Translations under genes and position numbers: made by a program
NCBI GenBank assembly: GCA_014763835.1
Contig: JACXUQ010000021.1
Coordinates: 1-11,007, forward strand
Direction of reading: 5' to 3'
Source of the DNA: Thiotrichales bacterium
GTDB taxonomy: Bacteria; Pseudomonadota; Gammaproteobacteria; Thiomicrospirales; Thiomicrospiraceae
Length of the DNA stretch: 11,007 nt
Notes under the pieces: generated by a model
Databases searched by the model: none
Told to the model about the DNA's origin: nothing
The model's input: the letters and a program-made list of their open reading frames with translations, nothing else
Shown: one piece after another, positions 1 to 4,932 of the stretch
How positions within the stretch are numbered: the first letter of the stretch is position 1
How the letters are laid out: every line of letters starts with the position of its first letter

Positions 1-14
1 CAACAAACAAAGAA

Positions 15-40
15 CTCGACGCCAGTAGGGGTAAGTCGAG
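15..40. repeat. Small inverted repeat CTCGAC/GTCGAG downstream of pepN
   Basis: CTCGAC (15-20) and GTCGAG (35-40) form a 6-bp stem with a 14-nt loop. Read on the minus strand it is followed by a moderately T-rich stretch, so it might act as a weak terminator for pepN. The stem is short and the T run is interrupted, so this is tentative. Confidence 0.25.
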
Positions 41-99
41 AAAAATCAGGCTATTTTTAACCATTTTTATTCGTGTAGCCATCTCGTGCAAAGCTCTCT
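41..99. repeat. Single arm of a palindromic MITE-like repeat (copy at window edge)
   Basis: These 59 bases match the reverse complement of 3434-3492 at 51 of 59 positions without gaps. The match includes the shared terminal sequence CTCGTGCAAAGCTCTCT (83-99). Only this arm is visible; the sequence to its left (1-40) does not resemble the centre of the complete element at 3433-3596, so the copy may be diverged, truncated, or continue outside the window. Its end lies 11 bp downstream of the pepN stop codon. Confidence 0.75.
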
Positions 100-110
100 C
101 TTAATCAAAC

Positions 111-2759
111 TTATGATTTCAACGACTTCGAGACGATCTCAAAAACATCCTTGGAGAGTCCTTTGACCGCCATAATGCTCTGTAACGCCTGCTGCATATG
201 CTGCTGACGCGATGCATCGTAACGTTTCCAATGGGTGAATGGTGCGACCATGCGCGCTGCCACCTGCGGATTGAGCTTATCCAGTTTGATGACCTGTTCG
301 GCCAGGAAAGCGTAACCGGCACCATCGGCACGATGAAAGCCAAGCAGATTCAGGCGCCCGAAGACCCCTAGCACACTGCGTACCCTGTTAGGATTTTCGT
401 AGTGGAAGTCCGCATGCTCAACCAGCGCCTTAACATGCTCCAGCGCATGAAGATGATGCGAACCGGCCTGCAGAGCAAACCACTTGTCCAACACCAATGG
501 ATCATGTCGCCACTGCGTGTAGAAGCGCACCAGACAGCGCGATCTAGCTTCATGCTCGGTATGACTTAAACTTTCCAGTGCCGCCAATACATCGGTCATA
601 TTTTGGCCGGCATTAAACTGCGCTTCCGCCAGCTCGGCGTGCGATTCGAGCAACAACAAGTAACCCAAGGCCACATTTTTCAATTTACGCGTGGCAATCG
701 CGGTTTTTTCATAGCAATACTCGCCGCGACTCTGCGCATTTAACTGCTCATAAAGCGCCAATAACGGCGCCTCGAAACGTTGCGCCAACTCGCGCTTTAG
801 CCAACGCTGCACGGTATACACCGCTTCCACATTGATTTGTCTATACTGCTCGCCGATATAGGTCAGATCAGGCATCGGCAAGGTCAATGCCACCAATCCC
901 CGGTCTGCGTCCTGATCCTGCAGCACACCGGCAAACGCGTTGATCATCGCCTCGGAAACCACCAGTGGCTGTTGCGCTTCAAAACGTTCGATATTGCGTT
1001 TCACCTCGTTCATCGCCAGGGTCTGAAACGCCTCCCAACGCGCAAAAGGATCGCTGTCGGCGCGAGCCAGCAAACTGAGCTGTGCATCGTTATAGGCAAA
1101 CTGCAGATTGACCGGCGCACTGAATCCGCGCAGCAAGGAAGGCGTCGGCTCCTCAGCCACCCTTTCAAACACAAACGTCTGCTGCGCTTCACGCATCACC
1201 AGTAGTACCTCAGACCCGGCCTGTTGAGTTTTTTGCGGCATGATTTGCGCGGCGGCATTTTGCACCGTCAGCGGCATAGCCTCACCACTTGCCGCCAGCA
1301 ATGCCATTTTAATCGGTATTAACAGCGGTTTGAACGCTTCCTCCTGCTTCGGCAAGCTCTGCTTGCAGTGCAAATAATACGTCTGGCTGGCGGCGGCGTA
1401 TTCGGTTTCAATTTGAAGTGTCGGCGTACCCGACTGCACATACCAGTTGTGCATCTGCGCCAGATCAATACCGTTGGCATCGGCCATGGCGTTGCGGAAA
1501 TCCTCAACCGTTACCGCATCGCCGTCATGGCGTTCGAAATAGAGCTTCATCCCTTTCTGAAAACCAGCCTCGCCCAGCAATGTATGGTAAAGCCGCACCA
1601 CTTCCGCGCCTTTTTCATACACCGTCATCGTATAGAAGTTGTTCATCTCGATATACGACTGTGGCTGAATCGGATGTGCCATCGGGCCGGCATCCTCCGG
1701 AAACTGGTGATTGCGCAGACGCTTGACATCCTCAATGCGTTTGACCGCAGGTGACAGCATATCGGCGGTAAACTCCTGATCGCGGAAGACCGTCAACCCC
1801 TCTTTCAAGGTCAGTTGGAACCAGTCCCGGCAGGTGACGCGGTTACCGGTCCAGTTGTGAAAATATTCGTGCGCAATCACCGCCTCAATGCCTTCGTAAT
1901 CGACATCGGTTGCCGTCTCCGGCTTGGCCAGCACAAATTTGGAGTTGAAAACGTTAAGTCCCTTGTTTTCCATCGCCCCCATATTGAAATCGTCGACCGC
2001 CACGATCATGTAGATATCCAAATCGTAGACCAGACCAAAGCGCTGCTCGTCCCAGTGCATCGACTTTTTCAACGAGATCATGGCGTGCTCGCATTTGTCG
2101 ATATTACGCGGCTCGACATAGATGCGTAACGCCACATCACGCCCGTCGGCAGTGCGGTATTGATCTTCAATGCACTCCAGATTTCCGGCCACCAGGGCAA
2201 ACAGATAACAGGGCTTTCTGAATGGGTCTTCCCAAACGGCATAATGACGGCCGTTGTCGAGATCGCCGCTTTCAATCAGGTTGCCGTTGGAGAGCAACAC
2301 CTTGCAATCCGCCTTGGATGCGACGATTTTGGTGGTGTACAGCGTCATTACATCGGGGCGATCCAGGAAATAGGTGATTTTTCTAAACCCTTCGGCTTCG
2401 CACTGTGTGCAATAGTTGCCGCTGCTGCGGTAAAGCCCTTCCAGTGACGTATTGCTTTCCGGCGCAATTTCAGTATCGATACTGAGCTCAAACTCACTTA
2501 AATCCGTGTTAAGTATTAAATGTTCATCACAGACCTCACACTGCGCAAGCACCGACTCGCCGTTCAAACGCACCTCCAGCAATTGCAGCTTTTCACCGTT
2601 CAGCACCAATGGCGTACCGGGAGACAAGGCGCGGATCTGCATGGTATTGGTAACCCGGGTGGCTTGCGGTTGCAAATCAAACTCCAAATAGACCTTATCC
2701 AACTCAAACAACGGGGCTTGATAATCACGCAAGTAATGAACTTTTACAGTATCAGACAT
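111..2759 (-). CDS. pepN: Aminopeptidase N (M1 family zinc metallopeptidase)
   Basis: This 882-residue protein is a cytosolic zinc exopeptidase that removes N-terminal residues from peptides late in protein turnover. Visible motifs are the substrate-binding GAMEN motif (residues 261-265), the zinc site HEYFH (297-301) with the third ligand Glu320 in TLKEG, and the transition-state Tyr381 in TVYEKGAE. These positions are the same as in E. coli PepN (870 residues in that enzyme), so the N-terminal domain is collinear with it. The long C-terminal helical domain is complete, and there is no signal peptide, as expected. The ATG is preceded by a GAGAG-type ribosome binding site about 8 nt upstream. 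A strong terminator between pal and pepN suggests pepN has its own promoter, but I could not identify a convincing one. The coding strand carries a 19-nt stretch identical to a terminator arm at 6148 (see findings). Confidence 0.97.
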   Translation of the reverse strand: MSDTVKVHYLRDYQAPLFELDKVYLEFDLQPQATRVTNTMQIRALSPGTPLVLNGEKLQLLEVRLNGESVLAQCEVCDEHLILNTDLSEFELSIDTEIAPESNTSLEGLYRSSGNYCTQCEAEGFRKITYFLDRPDVMTLYTTKIVASKADCKVLLSNGNLIESGDLDNGRHYAVWEDPFRKPCYLFALVAGNLECIEDQYRTADGRDVALRIYVEPRNIDKCEHAMISLKKSMHWDEQRFGLVYDLDIYMIVAVDDFNMGAMENKGLNVFNSKFVLAKPETATDVDYEGIEAVIAHEYFHNWTGNRVTCRDWFQLTLKEGLTVFRDQEFTADMLSPAVKRIEDVKRLRNHQFPEDAGPMAHPIQPQSYIEMNNFYTMTVYEKGAEVVRLYHTLLGEAGFQKGMKLYFERHDGDAVTVEDFRNAMADANGIDLAQMHNWYVQSGTPTLQIETEYAAASQTYYLHCKQSLPKQEEAFKPLLIPIKMALLAASGEAMPLTVQNAAAQIMPQKTQQAGSEVLLVMREAQQTFVFERVAEEPTPSLLRGFSAPVNLQFAYNDAQLSLLARADSDPFARWEAFQTLAMNEVKRNIERFEAQQPLVVSEAMINAFAGVLQDQDADRGLVALTLPMPDLTYIGEQYRQINVEAVYTVQRWLKRELAQRFEAPLLALYEQLNAQSRGEYCYEKTAIATRKLKNVALGYLLLLESHAELAEAQFNAGQNMTDVLAALESLSHTEHEARSRCLVRFYTQWRHDPLVLDKWFALQAGSHHLHALEHVKALVEHADFHYENPNRVRSVLGVFGRLNLLGFHRADGAGYAFLAEQVIKLDKLNPQVAARMVAPFTHWKRYDASRQQHMQQALQSIMAVKGLSKDVFEIVSKSLKS

Positions 2760-2818
2760 TCAAAAACTCTCACAAAAAAATCGATAATCACAGGACAAAA
2801 CGCTTTCCCTGAAACACA

Positions 2819-2850
2819 AAAGCCTTCCGAGCAGTTGCTCGGAAGGCTTT
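2819..2850 (-). terminator. Intrinsic terminator after pal
   Basis: A perfect 15-bp inverted repeat (2819-2833 with 2836-2850) has only two unpaired central bases. On the minus strand the stem runs directly into TTTTGTGTTT. It lies 24 bp downstream of the pal stop codon and upstream of pepN, so it should end pal transcription and isolate pepN. Confidence 0.88.
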
Positions 2851-2874
2851 ATGCAAAACGGATCTTAAAGGCGA

Positions 2875-3396
2875 TCAGTAAGAAAATTCTGCACGGCGGT
2901 TTTGCGACCAGGCGGCCTCATTATGACCTTCCGCAACAGGATTGTCTTCACCGAAGCTGATCACCGTAATACGGTCAGCAGCAATACCTTCGGCCATCAA
3001 CGCGGTTTTAACCGAGTTAGCACGACGCTCGCCCAACGCCAGGTTGTACTCACGTGTACCGCGCTCATCGCAGTGACCGCTCACTGTCACATTCGCCGCC
3101 GCATTAGCCTGCATGTATTCAGCATGCGCTTTAATCACGTCGAAAAACTCAGATTTGATTTCCGAACGGTCAAAATCAAAACGTACGACCATACCGGCCA
3201 GCTTGGCCTGCATTTGATCCAAATTGGTCGCGGCTGCCGCACCCTGGTCAACCACAGCCGTTTCCACAACCGTCTTATCCATGACCTCTGCATTGGCCTG
3301 TGTATCCGTTTCGGCTGTTGGCGTAGCGCTACAACCCACCAGTGAAGCCGCCAAAAAAGCGGCTGCAAACAAAGCTTTCAAATTCTGCAACTTCAT
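2875..3396 (-). CDS. pal: Peptidoglycan-associated lipoprotein Pal (OmpA-like domain)
   Basis: This 173-residue lipoprotein anchors the outer membrane to peptidoglycan and is normally part of the Tol-Pal envelope complex. A lipoprotein signal peptide ends in the lipobox LVGC (Cys22), with Ser at +2, which fits outer-membrane sorting. A low-complexity Ala/Thr-rich linker (about 23-65) leads to an OmpA-like domain (about 68-173). That domain contains FDFDRSEI, the peptidoglycan-binding GHCDERGTREYN (107-118), LGERRAN, and NRRAEF near the C-terminus, all close to E. coli Pal. I chose the ATG at 3396: a GGA-type site lies 8 nt upstream and the signal peptide then begins MKLQ. An in-frame ATG at 3405 has no ribosome binding site. 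Usual partners tolQRAB and cpoB are absent on both sides, so this is either an orphan pal or a second copy. The MITE-like element begins about 37 bp upstream of the start codon. Confidence 0.93.
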   Translation of the reverse strand: MKLQNLKALFAAAFLAASLVGCSATPTAETDTQANAEVMDKTVVETAVVDQGAAAATNLDQMQAKLAGMVVRFDFDRSEIKSEFFDVIKAHAEYMQANAAANVTVSGHCDERGTREYNLALGERRANSVKTALMAEGIAADRITVISFGEDNPVAEGHNEAAWSQNRRAEFSY

Positions 3397-3432
3397 TATG
3401 TCCATCCATTAAATTAATTTAAAAAAAGCAAC

Positions 3433-3596
3433 TAGAGAGCTTTGCACGAGGTAGTTGCACGCATAAAAATGGTTAAAAACCACCTGATTTTTGTTGAAAA
3501 ATTGGCTAATAGCCAGCTATTAGCTGCGTTTTCCGCCTCAATCAAGCCATTTTTTCCTCATTTTTCTTTCGCGCCCCACCCGTGCAAAGCTCTCTA
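3433..3596. mobile_element. Palindromic MITE-like element, 164 bp, no coding capacity
   Basis: The ends are a perfect 16-bp inverted repeat, TAGAGAGCTTTGCACG (3433-3448) and CGTGCAAAGCTCTCTA (3581-3596). The exact centre is a second perfect inverted repeat, GCTAATAGC (3505-3513) and GCTATTAGC (3516-3524), around a CA dinucleotide. The arms between are imperfectly complementary, with about half the positions matching at the same offset. If the element proper starts at GAGAGC and ends at GCTCTC, it is flanked by TA on both sides. That would fit a TA target duplication as made by IS630/mariner-type transposases. A related arm lies at 41-99. No open reading frame is present, so it would need a transposase in trans. 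Confidence 0.72.
3505..3524. repeat. Perfect 9-bp inverted repeat at the centre of the MITE-like element
   Basis: GCTAATAGC and GCTATTAGC are separated by CA. The dyad centre (3514.5) coincides exactly with the centre of the outer terminal repeats. The whole element could therefore extrude or fold as one long hairpin. Confidence 0.8.
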
Positions 3597-3652
3597 AAGT
3601 AAAAAAGAGTCCTCAATGACACGCGCATCACCGACCCCTAAATTTGGGCTAA

Positions 3653-4402
3653 CTATACCACTTTTGCACAGGAACTAGAATCACATTCCGTACAGCCAGC
3701 CAAAGTTCTTAGTGCCATTTCATCGTGAATCTGCACTTCCTTTTTCTTCCAGGTGACGATATTGTCCTGATGGAGTTTTGCCAGAATGCGCGAAACCGTT
3801 TCGGGAGTCAGTCCGAGGTAGATCGCCACGTCGCGATGCAGGATACTCAATCTGAATTCCAAGTAGTGATAACCGCGATTTTTGAAGCGCTCGGCCATGC
3901 CCCACAAAAACTGGGCAATGCGTTGATCCGCATTTTTTTTCATCAGCAATTCGGAATGCAGCCGTCCGTCCACCACCTCTTTACTGAGAATGGTAAACAC
4001 CTGATGGTTCAAATGCGGTATTTTTTGCGACAGGTCGCTCAACTCTTTAAAAGGCAAGGTACAGACGCTGGTGACATCCAACGCCATGGCATTGAAAAGG
4101 TGGATTTTAGAGGCCAGTGCATCCACGCCAACCAAATCGCCCGGCAGATAGAAACCGTGTACGACCTCCTCTCCACCGTCAGAAAAAGAATAGACTTTAA
4201 TGACACCCGCACGAACCGCAAAAAGCGACGTGAACTTATCCCCGCTGGAAAACAGCATCTGCCCCTTTTGCAAGGGCGCTTTGCGCTGCACTATGTGATC
4301 CAGACTATCCATCTCTTGTTTAGACAGCCCCGTCGGAAAACAGATTTTCTGTAAACCACAGTTTAAACAACTTGCATTAAATGCTGTCTTTACATGCGCC
4401 AT
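3653..4402 (-). CDS. fnr: FNR/Crp-family oxygen-sensing transcription regulator
   Basis: This 249-residue regulator has the FNR layout: an N-terminal cysteine cluster, a cyclic-nucleotide-binding-like beta-roll (about 30-150), a dimerisation helix, and a C-terminal winged helix. Cys12, Cys15 and Cys21 (C-x2-C-x5-C) plus Cys114 have the same mutual spacing as the four [4Fe-4S] ligands Cys20/23/29/122 of E. coli FNR. The recognition helix LTPETVSRILAK retains Glu201, Ser204 and Arg205, the residues that in FNR read TTGAT half sites. It should therefore bind an oxygen-labile cluster and switch genes between aerobic and microaerobic states. An unusual C-terminal tail contributes three more cysteines (237, 240, 245). 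It is transcribed divergently from the kinase-Rieske gene across a 530-bp gap. An everted pair of FNR half sites lies about 26 bp upstream of its start codon. The ribosome binding site is weak. Anr/EtrA-type naming would be equally suitable. Confidence 0.92.
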   Translation of the reverse strand: MAHVKTAFNASCLNCGLQKICFPTGLSKQEMDSLDHIVQRKAPLQKGQMLFSSGDKFTSLFAVRAGVIKVYSFSDGGEEVVHGFYLPGDLVGVDALASKIHLFNAMALDVTSVCTLPFKELSDLSQKIPHLNHQVFTILSKEVVDGRLHSELLMKKNADQRIAQFLWGMAERFKNRGYHYLEFRLSILHRDVAIYLGLTPETVSRILAKLHQDNIVTWKKKEVQIHDEMALRTLAGCTECDSSSCAKVV

Positions 4403-4427
4403 AACCGATCACTTTTCTTCCGACTTC

Positions 4428-4443
4428 ATCAATATTACTTGAT
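4428..4443. promoter_or_regulatory. Everted FNR half-site pair ATCAA-N6-TTGAT
   Basis: ATCAA (4428-4432) and TTGAT (4439-4443) form a perfect dyad with 6 bp between them. Canonical FNR boxes are TTGAT-N4-ATCAA, so here the half sites face outwards. It lies upstream of the fnr start codon. It might be an autoregulatory site with unusual geometry, or a chance dyad in AT-rich DNA. Confidence 0.3.
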
Positions 4444-4623
4444 TTTATAGCTTTTATTTTTTTTTGCATCCCTGTACGCAAAAAAAACAGGTCAGCTTTT
4501 TTTATCGTTGTATAAAAACAACAAATCGTACGTAAATATTGGGCTGCATAAAAAATAAGCAGTTTAATATTTATCGGCTAATTTAAAGCACTTAAGTCCA
4601 TTTTATTAAGATTACTCACAAAG

Positions 4624-4646
4624 TTATCCACAGCTTTTGTGGATAA
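4624..4646. promoter_or_regulatory. Inverted pair of consensus DnaA boxes
   Basis: TTATCCACA (4624-4632) and its exact complement TGTGGATAA (4638-4646) are separated by 5 bp. Both match the DnaA consensus TTATNCACA at all positions. One-mismatch boxes flank them: TTACTCACA (4612-4620) and TAATACACA (4644-4652). Two more with a changed last base, TTATTCACT, lie at 4791-4799 and 4801-4809. Confidence 0.7.
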
Positions 4647-4704
4647 TACACATTGCCATTAAATGGTTTTAACAAATCAAAAATGATGGCTTATATACCT
4701 TAAT

Positions 4705-4717
4705 AATCAATAAGTTA
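4705..4717 (+). promoter_or_regulatory. Match to the IHF consensus
   Basis: AATCAATAAGTTA fits the IHF consensus WATCAANNNNTTR at every defined position. It sits 58 bp beyond the second perfect DnaA box. Because the region is AT-rich, a chance match is more likely than in average sequence. Confidence 0.45.
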
Positions 4718-4790
4718 ATAAATTTATTTAAATTGTTTTGCACAAACAAAACCATAAGTAAAAAACCCTTTGTCAAGTTTTTTAATTTTT

Positions 4791-4810
4791 TTATTCACTT
4801 TTATTCACTT
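4791..4810 (+). repeat. Tandem duplication of TTATTCACTT
   Basis: Two exact, adjacent 10-bp units occupy 4791-4800 and 4801-4810, about one helical turn each. Each contains a DnaA-box-like TTATTCACT. The repeat directly precedes and overlaps the TTGACA sequence at 4809-4814. Confidence 0.8.
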
Positions 4811-4843
4811 GACAAGGCAAAACCTGTCGACTAAGTGAAGCTA

Positions 4844-4852
4844 TGCTAAAAT
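4844..4852 (+). promoter_or_regulatory. Extended -10 promoter element for the kinase-Rieske gene
   Basis: TGCTAAAAT provides the TG extension plus TAAAAT, five of six matches to TATAAT. No good -35 lies at 16-18 bp, which is common for extended -10 promoters. Transcription would start near 4859, giving a leader of about 74 nt. A consensus TTGACA at 4809-4814 is too far upstream to pair with it. Confidence 0.5.
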
Positions 4853-4880
4853 GCCCGCACTTTGATTCCAACCATTTCCC

Positions 4881-4911
4881 GGGTCTGTTGAAACTCATTT
4901 TGCACAGACCC
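4881..4911 (+). other. Leader hairpin upstream of the kinase-Rieske gene
   Basis: GGGTCTGT (4881-4888) pairs perfectly with ACAGACCC (4904-4911) around a 15-nt loop. It sits in the presumed 5' leader and ends 9 nt before the AGAAGG ribosome binding site (4921-4926). It could influence mRNA stability or translation; no T run follows, so it is not a terminator. Confidence 0.5.
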
Positions 4912-4932
4912 TAATGCACAAGAAGGTAAAAC

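Larger units (their letters stand above)
4403..4932. other. AT-rich divergent intergenic region between fnr and the kinase-Rieske gene
   Basis: This 530-bp stretch has no convincing gene on either strand and is markedly more AT-rich than the flanking genes. It holds an everted FNR half-site pair (4428-4443), two perfect DnaA boxes in inverted orientation (4624-4646) with near-matches beside them, an IHF-consensus match (4705-4717), a 9-bp inverted repeat TTGTCAAGT/ACTTGACAA (4770-4778 and 4807-4815), a tandem TTATTCACTT repeat (4791-4810), an extended -10 element (4844-4852) and a leader hairpin (4881-4911). Its length and content exceed what two divergent promoters need. Confidence 0.75.

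Noticed and set aside
3600..3652. Terminator for the FNR-type gene before the palindromic element
   Set aside because: A T run exists on the minus strand (3601-3606) but only a 3-bp stem precedes it.
3725..4354. Open frame of about 209 codons opposite the FNR-type regulator
   Set aside because: It is fully antisense to a well-supported gene, with no recognisable motif in its translation.
4671..4684. Canonical FNR box around an ATCAA half site
   Set aside because: The opposite half site matches TTGAT at only two of five positions.
4809..4837. TTGACA with a -10 at 17 bp as the kinase promoter
   Set aside because: The hexamer at that spacing (TAAGTG) matches TATAAT poorly; the extended -10 at 4844-4852 is better.
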